From CAZXNF01 sp050741255 (lineage in GTDB: Bacteria; Pseudomonadota; Gammaproteobacteria; Burkholderiales; SG8-41), in NCBI GenBank assembly GCA_050741255.1, contig JBOIEQ010000001.1, positions 36,073 to 100,072 on the forward strand: a stretch of DNA of 64,000 nucleotides, read 5' to 3'. Below, one piece after another: positions 7,580 to 15,729 of the stretch. Positions within the stretch are counted from its first letter, which is position 1. Every line of letters begins with the position of its first letter. Below the pieces are notes generated by a model. That model did no database searches. It was not told where the DNA came from and saw only the letters and a program-made list of their open reading frames with translations. The translations under genes and the position numbers were made by a program.

Positions 7580-9052
7580 TTACTTCTTGCCCGGCGCCAA
7601 CTGCTCCCGCGCCTTTTTCTGCGCGACCTGCGCGTCCAGCAACAGCCGATACGAGACGTAGTATTTGTAGATGTTGCGCACGTAGGTCGTGGTCTCGATG
7701 CCGACCTTCTCGGCGGTGACGATCTCGACGTTGTTGAACCACTTGTCCGGATCCAGGCCGCGCTTCGCGGCTTCCTTGCGCATCTGGGAAATGCGCCCCG
7801 GCCCGGCGTTGTAGGACGCGAAGGCGAACAGCGAGCGGTTCGCCTCGCTGAATTTCGCGTCGGGAAAGTACCGGGTCATGAGCTGGTCCATGTACTTCGT
7901 GCCGGCGTGGATATTCGACTCCGTCGTCTTGATGTCGCCGACCTTAAGCTCCGCGCCGGTCGCGGGCATGACCTGCATGACGCCGATCGCGCCCACGTGA
8001 CTCTTGGCGTTCTGGTCGAGCCCCGACTCCTGGAAGCCCTGCGCGGCCAGCATCAGCGGATCGAAGTTGTACTTGGCGCCATACTTCTCGAACAGTCCCA
8101 GCGTGTCCTGGAAGCGCTTCGCGTCGGCAGAACCGGTCGGGTCCTTCATCTGCTTCACGCGCTTGTGGTATTGCGCGAACCGGCTGGCGATGAGGTTCTG
8201 CTTCTTCACGAACTCGGTGTAGAAATCCTGCACCGCCGCTTCGAGCTTGACGCTGCCCTTGCGCATCGCCCAGCCCGTGTTTCCGCCCGCGCGCACGACG
8301 GCGCCCTCGTTGACCTTGATCCCGGGCAGCACCTGCGCCCACATTTTGGCCTTCCAGTCGTCGACGACGATGGTCTCCAGCAGCCCGGCATTCAGCATCT
8401 CCATCATGTCCTCGTCCTCGAGCGCATCGGGCACCAGGACAATCCTGATCTCCGGCTTGCCGGCCTTCTTGAGCCGCGCGCTCAGCGCGACGACGCTGTC
8501 GTGGTAGCTGGACGACTTGCGCACGTGGACGGTCTTGCCGGCCAGGTCGTCCACGGTGTTGATCGCCGGGGACTTGGGGCCCGTCACCACAACTTCGGCC
8601 ATGTCGCGCTGGTTCGGCGCCACCCAGAAGTCCACCAGCTTCCTGCGTTCCTCGGTGACCGTGAGGTTGCCGGCGGCGAGGTCGCCCCTGCCTTCGGCGA
8701 CGTTCTTCAGCAATTGGTCGCGCGTGGTGGGAATGATGTAGATGGTGATCGGCCGCTTGCCCAGTTCCTTGGCGTACTTCTTGTTGAGATAGCGCTCGAA
8801 GTCGCGTACGAAATCGGCGGTGATGCCGCGCTCGCGCCCCTTTTCGGTGAAGTACAGCGAGCGGCTGTAGGGCACCAGCACCCGGATCATCCGGCGCTTG
8901 AGCATGCCGTCGAAATCGCCCTTCCACTCTCCGGCGGTGGTTGGGAGCGCGCGCACTTTCCGGCCCTCGTCGGGTTTCTCCGCCCCGAAGGCGTGGCTTG
9001 CGGCACACAGCAGCATGACGGCGGCGACAATGCGGGCAGACAGTGTGAGCAT
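7580..9052 (-). CDS. MltF-like membrane-bound/periplasmic lytic transglycosylase
   Basis: A 490-residue exported protein: signal peptide of about 23 residues (ending HAFGA), a periplasmic-binding-protein type 3 domain (about 55-270, from MIRVLVPYSRSLYF) and a C-terminal SLT lytic-transglycosylase domain (about 310-440) with the catalytic-Glu motif QGFQESGLDQ, the GVMQVMP segment and ASYNAG. This arrangement is that of MltF, which cleaves the MurNAc-GlcNAc bond of peptidoglycan to form 1,6-anhydro ends. No lipobox cysteine follows the signal peptide. GGAGGA precedes the start. It is divergent from nhaA and convergent with the Hfq-like gene. Confidence 0.88.
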   Translation of the reverse strand: MLTLSARIVAAVMLLCAASHAFGAEKPDEGRKVRALPTTAGEWKGDFDGMLKRRMIRVLVPYSRSLYFTEKGRERGITADFVRDFERYLNKKYAKELGKRPITIYIIPTTRDQLLKNVAEGRGDLAAGNLTVTEERRKLVDFWVAPNQRDMAEVVVTGPKSPAINTVDDLAGKTVHVRKSSSYHDSVVALSARLKKAGKPEIRIVLVPDALEDEDMMEMLNAGLLETIVVDDWKAKMWAQVLPGIKVNEGAVVRAGGNTGWAMRKGSVKLEAAVQDFYTEFVKKQNLIASRFAQYHKRVKQMKDPTGSADAKRFQDTLGLFEKYGAKYNFDPLMLAAQGFQESGLDQNAKSHVGAIGVMQVMPATGAELKVGDIKTTESNIHAGTKYMDQLMTRYFPDAKFSEANRSLFAFASYNAGPGRISQMRKEAAKRGLDPDKWFNNVEIVTAEKVGIETTTYVRNIYKYYVSYRLLLDAQVAQKKAREQLAPGKK

Positions 9053-9208
9053 GGCCGGTTCCTCCGAGTGAGACTGCGCCGACTCCGTACGGCTGCGGAG
9101 GCGGCAGTTGGCGCAGGCATTTTACCCAGCATCGTTACCGGCATGACCCTGATTTTCATCCTGCAGGCATGACCAGGCCGCCGGCTGGCACTCTGCGATA
9201 ATTTGGGC

Positions 9209-10402
9209 ATGACCGACAACACCACCCCCCTGTTCCCGCGCGAGGCCGCCCCCGGCCTGGTGCTGATGGCCGCCACCGCCCTCGCGATGCTGTGCAGCAA
9301 CTCGGGTCTGGCGATCTGGTACGAGGGCGTGCTCGACCTGCCCATCGAGATCCGGATCGGTGCGTTCCGCATCGCCAAGCCTTTGTTGCTGTGGGTGAAC
9401 GACGGACTGATGGCGGTCTTTTTCTTCCTGGTCGGACTGGAACTCAAGCGCGAGATCCTCGAAGGCGAACTCTCCTCGCCGGCGCAGCTGATGCTGCCGG
9501 CGGTGGCGGCGCTGGGCGGCATGGCCGTGCCGGCGGCGATCTACGCCGCGCTGAACCACGCCGATCCGGTGGCGCTCAACGGGTGGGCCATCCCGGCCGC
9601 GACGGACATCGCGTTCGCGCTGGGCGTCCTGATCCTGCTGGGCAACCGCGTGCCGGTGAGCCTGAAAGTCTTCCTGACGGCGGTGGCGATCGTCGATGAC
9701 CTGGGCGCGGTGGTCATCATCGCCCTGTTCTATACGGACGGCCTGTCGGCCACGATGCTGGCGGCCGCCGCGGTCGGTGTGGCCGTGCTCGTCACACTCA
9801 ACCTGGCCGGCGTGCGCAAGCTGGCCCCCTACGCGCTGGTCGGCGTGGCGGTCTGGGTCTGCCTGCTGAAGTCCGGCGTGCATGCCACGCTGGCGGGAGT
9901 GATCGCCGCACTCTGCGTGCCGATGGGTGGACGCGGCGGCGACGACCGTCACTCGCCGTTGAAATCGGCCGAGCACGCCCTGCACGGCTGGGTGGCCTAC
10001 GGCGTGATCCCGGTCTTCGCCTTCGCCAACGCCGGTGTGAGCCTGTACGGATTGACGCTGGCCACCTTCGGCCATTCCGTGCCGCTCGGCATCGCAATGG
10101 GGCTGTTCGCCGGCAAAGTGATCGGCATTTTCGGTGCGTGCGCGCTCGCCATCCGCCTGTTCGGCGCCGCCCTGCCCGGCGGAGCCTCCTGGCTGCAGTT
10201 GCTGGGGATATCAACGCTCGGCGGCATTGGCTTCACGATGAGCCTGTTCATCGGCTCGCTCGCCTTCGAGAACGCCGCCGCGGAATACATGAAGCTGGTC
10301 AAGCTGGGCGTGCTGGCGGGTTCCTGCGTCTCGGCCGTCGTCGGCGTGGGCATCCTGCTCGCCGCGGCGCGCAACCCTGGCCGCGCCCGGACCACCGGTT
10401 GA
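9209..10402 (+). CDS. nhaA: Na+/H+ antiporter NhaA
   Basis: A 397-residue polytopic inner-membrane protein that exchanges Na+ (or Li+) for H+. The catalytic aspartates fall at the E. coli positions: Asp133 in PAATDIAFALGV, and Asp163-Asp164 in AVAIVDDLGAVV. An in-frame TTG lies two codons upstream, but the ATG at 9209 fits the family length. A GATAAT preceded by TGC at 9194-9202 ends only 6 bases before the ATG and no Shine-Dalgarno is visible, so the transcript may have almost no leader (tentative). Its end is one base from the convergent DadA-like gene. Confidence 0.95.
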   Translation: MTDNTTPLFPREAAPGLVLMAATALAMLCSNSGLAIWYEGVLDLPIEIRIGAFRIAKPLLLWVNDGLMAVFFFLVGLELKREILEGELSSPAQLMLPAVAALGGMAVPAAIYAALNHADPVALNGWAIPAATDIAFALGVLILLGNRVPVSLKVFLTAVAIVDDLGAVVIIALFYTDGLSATMLAAAAVGVAVLVTLNLAGVRKLAPYALVGVAVWVCLLKSGVHATLAGVIAALCVPMGGRGGDDRHSPLKSAEHALHGWVAYGVIPVFAFANAGVSLYGLTLATFGHSVPLGIAMGLFAGKVIGIFGACALAIRLFGAALPGGASWLQLLGISTLGGIGFTMSLFIGSLAFENAAAEYMKLVKLGVLAGSCVSAVVGVGILLAAARNPGRARTTG

Positions 10403-10403
10403 A

Positions 10404-11639
10404 TCAAAACCGGTCGGGCCGATAGGGCGCGATGTCGATATTGGTCGGCCGGCCGCCGATGATCTCGGCGACGAGGCCCGCGGTCGGCGCCGCGCTGCAC
10501 AGCCCGACGTGGCCGTGGCCGAACGCGTAGACGACGTTTTTGAATTTCGTCGCGCGGCCGATGACCGGCAGCGAATCCGGCATGCAGGGCCGGTGCCCCA
10601 TCCACTTCGACACGTGCTGCGCGGACAGTTCGGGAATGATTTTTTCCACCTGCGCCTGCAGCACGTCCGCGCGCGCGTAGTTCGGCGGCGGCTCGAGGCC
10701 GGCCAGTTCGACGGAGCCGGCGACCCGCAGCCCCATCTCCATCGGCGTGACGAAGAACTTGCGTTCGGCAACGCTGATCGGGCGCGTCAGCGTGACCGTC
10801 GGCGCTTCGAACGTCGCGTGATAGCCGCGCTGCGTCTCCAGCGGCAGCTTGTCGCCCAGCTTGCGCGTGAATTCGTTCGAGTGGGCACCCGCGCAGATAA
10901 CCAGCGTTTCGACCGGCAGGCGGCCCTGATCGGTGAGCAGCGCCGTGGGCCCGTCCGCGCCGGTTTCGATGTCGAGCACCTTCTGCTGCAGGAGCCGACC
11001 GCCGTCGCGCTGGAACTGCGCGGCGAGCGCCTGCGTGAGCCGCAGCGGGTTGCGCACGTGCCCCTGCTCCGGCAGGAAGTAGCCCTTGATGTAGAGGTCG
11101 CGCAGGTTGGGTTCCATGCGCCGGATGTCTTCGCGGGACAATGGTTCGCAGACGACGCCGTGGTCGCGCCGCAACTGCATGCCCAGCGCGTCGGCCTGAT
11201 AGCCCGCTTCCGTTTCATACAGGATCAGGTAGCCGTCCTGGCGCACCAGGTCCTGCACCCCCGCCCATTGCGCGAGCGGCCGCCAGGTATCGAGCGTCTG
11301 CTTGAGCAGCGGGCGCAGCGACGCGGCGATCTTCTGCACCCGCGAAAGTTCGGACGCGGCAATGAAGCGCGCGAGCCACGGCAGGAGTTTCGGCAGGCAG
11401 GTCCAGTCGATGGCGAGCGGCCCCATCGGGTCCATCAGGTAGCCGGGCACCTTCTTCAGGATGCCGGGCATGGCCACCGGCACGATCGACCCGGGGGACA
11501 GGATGCCCGTGTTGCCGAACGAGCAGTATTCGCCCGGCGGGCGCATGTCCACGACGGTCACGTCGTGGCCTTCGCGCCGAAGCGTGCTGGCCGTGGCCAT
11601 GCCGACGACGCCGGCGCCGATGATGGTGATGCGCTGCAT
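10404..11639 (-). CDS. D-amino-acid dehydrogenase (DadA-like) FAD flavoprotein
   Basis: A 411-residue DAO-family protein with an N-terminal FAD motif IIGAGVVGMATASTL and the DadA-type stretch EYCSFGNTGILSPGS. It also has GHVRNPLRLTQAL in the substrate region and the C-terminal GHGHVGLCSAAPTAGLVAEI that closes the FAD site. DadA enzymes oxidatively deaminate D-amino acids and pass electrons to the respiratory chain. It is about 20 residues shorter than typical DadA, and substrate preference cannot be judged. No alanine racemase (dadX) is adjacent. A minus-strand TATAAT at 11672-11667 could be its -10 box. Confidence 0.88.
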   Translation of the reverse strand: MQRITIIGAGVVGMATASTLRREGHDVTVVDMRPPGEYCSFGNTGILSPGSIVPVAMPGILKKVPGYLMDPMGPLAIDWTCLPKLLPWLARFIAASELSRVQKIAASLRPLLKQTLDTWRPLAQWAGVQDLVRQDGYLILYETEAGYQADALGMQLRRDHGVVCEPLSREDIRRMEPNLRDLYIKGYFLPEQGHVRNPLRLTQALAAQFQRDGGRLLQQKVLDIETGADGPTALLTDQGRLPVETLVICAGAHSNEFTRKLGDKLPLETQRGYHATFEAPTVTLTRPISVAERKFFVTPMEMGLRVAGSVELAGLEPPPNYARADVLQAQVEKIIPELSAQHVSKWMGHRPCMPDSLPVIGRATKFKNVVYAFGHGHVGLCSAAPTAGLVAEIIGGRPTNIDIAPYRPDRF

Positions 11640-11682
11640 GGGGAAATTCCGGAAGAGGTTCGGCCGATTATAACGAGGCCGT

Positions 11683-11712
11683 TTGGCCCGCCCTGCGCTG
11701 CAATGCTAAAAT
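11683..11712 (+). promoter_or_regulatory. Promoter of tRNA-Val(CAC)
   Basis: TTGGCC and TAAAAT are 18 bases apart, and the -10 box ends 19 bases before the mature tRNA 5' end. The bases just after the -10 box are GC-rich (GCCCGCGC), as in discriminators of stringently controlled stable-RNA promoters. Confidence 0.55.
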
Positions 11713-11731
11713 GCCCGCGCTGAATCCGGAT

Positions 11732-11806
11732 GGGCGGTTAACTCAGCGGTAGAGTGCCACCTTCACACGGTGGAAGCCACTGGTTCGATCCCAGTACCGC
11801 CCACCA
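11732..11806 (+). tRNA. tRNA-Val (anticodon CAC)
   Basis: A 75-nt cloverleaf with acceptor stem GGGCGGT/ACCGCCC, anticodon arm CCACC-TTCACAC-GGTGG, T arm ACTGG-TTCGATC-CCAGT, and an encoded CCA end. The anticodon CAC reads GUG. It lies 32 bases before nudC in the same direction, so nudC could be read through from the tRNA promoter. Confidence 0.96.
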
Positions 11807-11838
11807 TCCCCTCCACGCCCCTCGCGGCCAGTGGCGCC

Positions 11839-12675
11839 ATGGCTGAAGAATACGAATACGTCCCGCTGATCGCGCCACCGGCCGCCGTCGATGAACCCTG
11901 CCTGTGGTTCGCCTTCAAGGGCGCGGAACTGCTGATCGAAACGGGCGAGGACGGCCCCGGCATCCTGCAGTGCCGGTCGCTCGAAGAATTTGCGCTGAAG
12001 CCGGTCCGCACGCAGTACCTGGGAACACTCGGCGGTCGCCATTGCTACGCAACGGAACTGCCGGAGGACGCAAGCGCACCCGAGGGCCGCACCTTTTCCG
12101 GCCTTCGCCCCCTGTTCGGGACATTGGACGACACCTTGGTGGCGCTTGCCGGACGCGCCTTCCAGATCAAGGAATGGGACCGCAACCACCAGTTCTGCGG
12201 CCGCTGCGGCACGCCGACCGAGCAGCGGATGGACGAACGCTCACGCGCCTGCCCCGCCTGCCGCCACCGCAGCTATCCGCCGGTATCGCCCGCGGTGATG
12301 ATGCTGATCACCGATGGTCAGCGCCTTCTGCTGGCGCGCAAACCGGAATGGCCGGATCATCGCTACAGCGCGCTCGCCGGCTTCGTCGAGCCCGGCGAAT
12401 CGCTGGAAGACACCGTGCGGCGCGAGGCCATGGAGGAAGTCGGCGTGAAAGTGGGCGCGCTGCGCTATTTCGGCAGTCAGCCGTGGCCCTTCCCGCATTC
12501 GCTGATGGTGGCCTTTGTCGGCGAATACGCCGGTGGCGAGATCACGCCGGATGGCGTGGAAATCGCGGAGGCCCGGTGGTTCGAACCGGACGAGTTGCCG
12601 CGGCTGCCGCCGAGCATCTCGATTTCCCGCAAGCTGATCGATGCGACGGCGCGGGAGCTGCTGGCGGGACGGTAA
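11839..12675 (+). CDS. nudC: NADH pyrophosphatase / NAD-capped RNA hydrolase NudC
   Basis: A 278-residue Nudix hydrolase that splits NAD(H) to NMN(H) and AMP and removes NAD caps from RNA. It has the N-terminal domain, a zinc ribbon (Cys120, Cys123, Cys138, Cys141), a Nudix box starting GFVEPGESLEDTVRREAMEE at residue 181, and the NudC-defining SQPWPFPHS at 213-221. I chose the ATG at 11839, outside the tRNA; an in-frame start inside the tRNA is implausible. It lies directly behind tRNA-Val and is convergent with dnaQ across a period-8 palindrome. Confidence 0.95.
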   Translation: MAEEYEYVPLIAPPAAVDEPCLWFAFKGAELLIETGEDGPGILQCRSLEEFALKPVRTQYLGTLGGRHCYATELPEDASAPEGRTFSGLRPLFGTLDDTLVALAGRAFQIKEWDRNHQFCGRCGTPTEQRMDERSRACPACRHRSYPPVSPAVMMLITDGQRLLLARKPEWPDHRYSALAGFVEPGESLEDTVRREAMEEVGVKVGALRYFGSQPWPFPHSLMVAFVGEYAGGEITPDGVEIAEARWFEPDELPRLPPSISISRKLIDATARELLAGR

Positions 12676-12691
12676 TTCTTGAAGCGGTTTC

Positions 12692-12757
12692 GCCGCCAAG
12701 ACGCCGAGTGACTTCCCGTTTTGTTGCTTTTCCTTGGCGTCTTGGCGTCTTGGCGGC
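12692..12757. repeat. Interrupted palindrome, period-8 type (CGCCAAGA units), copy 1
   Basis: The left arm (12692-12708) and right arm (12732-12757) are complementary and made of 8-base units of the CGCCAAGA type, with a T-rich loop of about 23 bases. The right arm is identical over 26 bases to the right arm of the copy at 34711-34804. It fills the gap between the convergent nudC and dnaQ stop codons, so it may act as a two-way terminator-like hairpin. Confidence 0.85.
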
Positions 12758-12766
12758 AAATACGCT

Positions 12767-13468
12767 TTAGGCTTTTTCCAGCTTCAGCCACACGCACTTG
12801 CCCTTGCTCGCCTTGTCGAGCTCGGCCAGGTATTGCGCGTGCGCCGCGAGTTCTTCCGCATCGGCCGCCAGCGCCAGCACTTCCGCCATGCCGCCCGCCA
12901 CTGCCGCGAGCCCGTCCGCCGCGGTGGGCGCCACGTCCATGATCAGGCTGTTCTGGCCGCGCGTCATCGCCAGGTAGACCTCGGCGAGCAGCTCGGCGTC
13001 GAGCAGCGCCCCGTGGAGCGTCCGCGACGAATGGTCGATCTGGTAGCGCTCGCACAGCGCGTCGAGCGAGTTGCGCTTGCCGGGATGCAGATCGCGCGCC
13101 ATGCGCAGCGTGTCGATCACGACCGGGCAATGGTGCGCGAGCGGTTTGCGCTTCAACAGCGCGAACTCGCGGTCGAGGAAGCCCACGTCGAAGGGCGCGT
13201 TGTGGATGATGAGCTCGGCGCCCGTGATGAAGGCCAGCAGTTCGTCCGCGATGTCCTTGAACTTCGGCTTGTCGGCGAGCATCTCGTCGGTCAGCCCGTG
13301 CACCTGCTGCGCGCCGGCGTCGATCGCCCGCTCCGGATTGACGTAGCGCTGGAAGGTGTTGCCCGTCAGCCGGCGGTCGGCGAGTTCCAGCGCGGCGACC
13401 TCGATCACGCGGTGGCCGAGCGCCGGATCGAGGCCGGTGGTTTCGGTGTCGAGAATGATCTGCCGCAT
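12767..13468 (-). CDS. dnaQ: DNA polymerase III epsilon subunit (3'-5' proofreading exonuclease)
   Basis: A 233-residue DEDDh exonuclease: Exo I motif ILDTETTG (Asp7, Glu9), Exo II HNAPFDVGFLDREF and Exo III with HGALLDAELLA. It proofreads for the replicative polymerase. I set the start at ATG 13468, where the first strand begins; an upstream in-frame extension (to 13522) would be translated from the palindrome at 13475-13554 and is not credible. It lies downstream of rnhA in the same direction, the reverse of the divergent E. coli arrangement but within the same conserved neighbourhood. Confidence 0.95.
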   Translation of the reverse strand: MRQIILDTETTGLDPALGHRVIEVAALELADRRLTGNTFQRYVNPERAIDAGAQQVHGLTDEMLADKPKFKDIADELLAFITGAELIIHNAPFDVGFLDREFALLKRKPLAHHCPVVIDTLRMARDLHPGKRNSLDALCERYQIDHSSRTLHGALLDAELLAEVYLAMTRGQNSLIMDVAPTAADGLAAVAGGMAEVLALAADAEELAAHAQYLAELDKASKGKCVWLKLEKA

Positions 13469-13474
13469 TTTTCC

Positions 13475-13554
13475 GTGAGGGGAGAGGGGTGAGGAGTGAG
13501 GGGGGAACCCCGCACTCCGCATTTACCCCTCTCCCCTCACCCCTTTCCCCTCAC
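13475..13554. repeat. Interrupted palindrome, period-7 type (GTGAGGG units), copy 1
   Basis: The left arm is four consecutive 7-mers (GTGAGGG, GAGAGGG, GTGAGGA, GTGAGGG) from 13475. The right arm (13526-13554) is its reverse complement with three mismatches over 29 bases. The loop is about 23 bases. The right arm codes the last residues of rnhA, whose TAA stop lies in the loop side at 13523-13525. The left arm ends 7 bases before the dnaQ ATG, so the element forms the whole rnhA-dnaQ junction. Confidence 0.88.
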
Positions 13555-13993
13555 TGGCCATCAAGGCCACGCCACGATTGGCCAATTCATCCGCCCGCTC
13601 GTTTTCGGGGTGTCCGTCGTGCCCCCGGACCCACAGCCATTCCACGCTGTGCTGCGCGGCGAGTTCGTCGAGCCGCCGCCACAGGTCCTCGTTCTTGACC
13701 GGCTTCTTGTCGGCGGTCTTCCAGCCGCGGCGCTTCCAGGCGTGGATCCACTCGCTGATGCCGAGTTGGACGTACTGCGAGTCGGTGTAGAGCCGCACCT
13801 GCGAGCGCGCCGTCAGCGCCGTCAGCGCCTCGATCACGGCGGTCAGCTCCATGCGGTTGTTCGTGGTGTGCGCTTCGCCGCCGAACAATTCGCGCTCGCG
13901 CGCGCCGCACCTCAGCAGCACGCCCCAACCGCCGATACCCGGGTTCCCCTTGCAGGCCCCGTCGGTATAGGCCTCCACGAGCGGCTCGCTCAT
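13523..13993 (-). CDS. rnhA: Ribonuclease HI
   Basis: A 156-residue RNase HI that cuts the RNA strand of RNA-DNA hybrids. Catalytic acidic residues are Asp11 (AYTDGACKGNPG), Glu49 (TTNNRMEL), Asp71 (LYTDSQY) and the Asp of ERADELAN. The ATG overlaps the methyltransferase stop by 4 bases. The last dozen residues (after GVALMA) are not family-like: they are encoded by the palindrome at 13475-13554, which appears to have replaced the original end and stop codon. The catalytic core is complete, so it should be active. Confidence 0.95.
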   Translation of the reverse strand: MSEPLVEAYTDGACKGNPGIGGWGVLLRCGARERELFGGEAHTTNNRMELTAVIEALTALTARSQVRLYTDSQYVQLGISEWIHAWKRRGWKTADKKPVKNEDLWRRLDELAAQHSVEWLWVRGHDGHPENERADELANRGVALMASEGKGVRGEG

Positions 13994-14778
13994 GCGCTGC
14001 GGTCGCTTTCGCGTGCCACCATCGGCTCACGGACTTTTTCCGGCACCGGCGCCGCGAGCGGTTTCTTGGCAGCCACGCGGTCGCTCCACTGCGGCATGAT
14101 GAGCCGCAGCCCGCGCACGCGCTTGACCGCCTGCAGGAAATAAACGCCGCCGGCGATCGGCCACCAGCGGTCGCCCGCGGATTCCATGAACGCGAAGCGA
14201 TCGCGCCACCGGTCCTCGCGGGAAGGCGGCGCATAGCAGGCCATCTGGCCGGCCACGATTTCCAGCCCGAGCAGCGCGAGCCAGTCCTTGATGCGCGGCA
14301 GATTGATGAAACGGCCGTTCCACGGTGCCTGCGTACGGCCGCCGAATGCGCGGCGCAGGCCCCACAGGCTCCACGGATTGAATGCAGCGATCACGACGTG
14401 CCCTTCCGGCATCAGCGCGCGTGCGACCTCGCGCAGGATCTGGTGCGGATGCGGGTCGAATTCAAGCACGTGCGGCAGCAGGATGAGGTCGGCGCTGGCG
14501 GTCGCGAGCGGGAGTTCGCGCGCATCTGCGCGCACCTGCACGCCGGGTTCGACTCCCAGGGTGCAGCGATGGGAAATCCGGCTGGCGCGCAGGTAATCGA
14601 GACGCGGCAGTCCCACCTGGATCGCGTTGTAGCCAAAGACATCGGCCACCGCGCGGTCGAAATAGTCCTGTTCGCGCGCCTGGACGTAATGCCCGAGCGG
14701 CGTCTCGAACCACTCGCTGAGCGTGGCGGCGGCGGGCACGGGGGGCACCGGCGTCGCGGCGGGCGCATCGATTGACAT
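13990..14778 (-). CDS. SAM-dependent methyltransferase (YafS-like)
   Basis: A 262-residue class I methyltransferase of the Methyltransf_11 type, matching the YafS-like protein found next to rnhA and gloB in E. coli. Visible parts are VQVRADARELPLATASADLI (the acidic end of a core strand and post-motif), LLPHVLEFDPHPHQILREV and MPEGHVVIAAFNPWSLWGLR. The glycine-rich SAM loop is poorly conserved, as is usual in this group. The substrate is unknown. It is coupled to rnhA by an ATGA overlap and divergent from gloB. Confidence 0.85.
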   Translation of the reverse strand: MSIDAPAATPVPPVPAAATLSEWFETPLGHYVQAREQDYFDRAVADVFGYNAIQVGLPRLDYLRASRISHRCTLGVEPGVQVRADARELPLATASADLILLPHVLEFDPHPHQILREVARALMPEGHVVIAAFNPWSLWGLRRAFGGRTQAPWNGRFINLPRIKDWLALLGLEIVAGQMACYAPPSREDRWRDRFAFMESAGDRWWPIAGGVYFLQAVKRVRGLRLIMPQWSDRVAAKKPLAAPVPEKVREPMVARESDRSA

Positions 14779-14850
14779 GCGGCGAGTTTAATTCAAAGAT
14801 ACCCGCGACGGCACCGTTGCCTCCGCATTCCGACTCCTGAATCCTGCCCT

Positions 14851-15627
14851 ATGCTTTCCGTCATCCCCGTTCCCGCCTTCACCGACAACTACATCTGGGT
14901 CATCCACGACGGCAAGCAGGCGGCCGTCGTCGATCCCGGCGAAGCACGCCCGGCACTCGAGTTTCTCGCGCGTGAAAAACTCAAGCTCTCGGCCGTCCTG
15001 CTCACGCATCACCACCCCGACCACATCGGCGGGCTGGCGGAACTGCTGGCGCACGCGCCGTCCGCGGCGCCGGTATCCGTGTTCGCACCGCACGACGAGC
15101 GCATCGCCCAGGTCACGCACCGGATGCGCGAGGGCGAGCGGGCGACGCTGCCTGCGCTCGGCGTCACGCTGGAGGTGCTGGAGGTTCCCGCCCACACCCG
15201 CACGCACATCGCCTTTCACGGCGCGGGCATGCTGTTTTGCGGCGACACCCTGTTCGCGTGCGGCTGCGGGCGGCTGTTCGAAGGCACGCCCGCGCAGATG
15301 CATGCGGCCCTGACCAAACTCGCGGCCCTGCCGGGCGACACCCGGGTCTACTGCGGGCACGAATACACGCTGGCGAACATCACGTTCGCACGGGCGGCGG
15401 AACCGGACAACCAGGACCTCCCGGCGCTGGAGGCGCGCTGCAAGGCTCTGCGCGCCAAGAACCAGCCGACCCTGCCGTCCACCATCGCCCAGGAACGGGC
15501 CATGAACCCCTTTGTGCGGGTGACCGCGCCCGGCGTCGTGGCCTCGGCCAGCCGCCAGTCTGGCCGGCCGCTGACCGATCCGGTGGCCGTACTTGGGGCC
15601 ATCCGCGAATGGAAAAACAACTTCTGA
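14851..15627 (+). CDS. gloB: Hydroxyacylglutathione hydrolase (glyoxalase II)
   Basis: A 258-residue metallo-beta-lactamase-fold enzyme that hydrolyses S-lactoylglutathione to D-lactate and glutathione, the second step of methylglyoxal detoxification. The metal motif THHHPDH has His53, His55, Asp57 and His58; further ligands lie in VPAHTRTHI, FCGDTLF and YCGHEYT. Length and C-terminal helical domain (SLP... replaced by TLPSTIAQE and MNPFVR) are typical. It heads a gloB-mltD pair, as in enterobacteria. Confidence 0.95.
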   Translation: MLSVIPVPAFTDNYIWVIHDGKQAAVVDPGEARPALEFLAREKLKLSAVLLTHHHPDHIGGLAELLAHAPSAAPVSVFAPHDERIAQVTHRMREGERATLPALGVTLEVLEVPAHTRTHIAFHGAGMLFCGDTLFACGCGRLFEGTPAQMHAALTKLAALPGDTRVYCGHEYTLANITFARAAEPDNQDLPALEARCKALRAKNQPTLPSTIAQERAMNPFVRVTAPGVVASASRQSGRPLTDPVAVLGAIREWKNNF

Positions 15628-15729
15628 TCGCAGACGCAGACCACATCCTTCCCGATTGATTTTGTTCGGTTTTTTCTCTTGACCCTGGCATGGTCGCGGG
15701 TTAGCATGCCCACGTTTTTTGTCCAGACC

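Noticed and set aside
12685..12766. Classic rho-independent terminator for nudC or dnaQ
   Set aside because: The hairpin arms fit, but there is no T-run directly after either arm; I classify it with the dispersed repeats instead.
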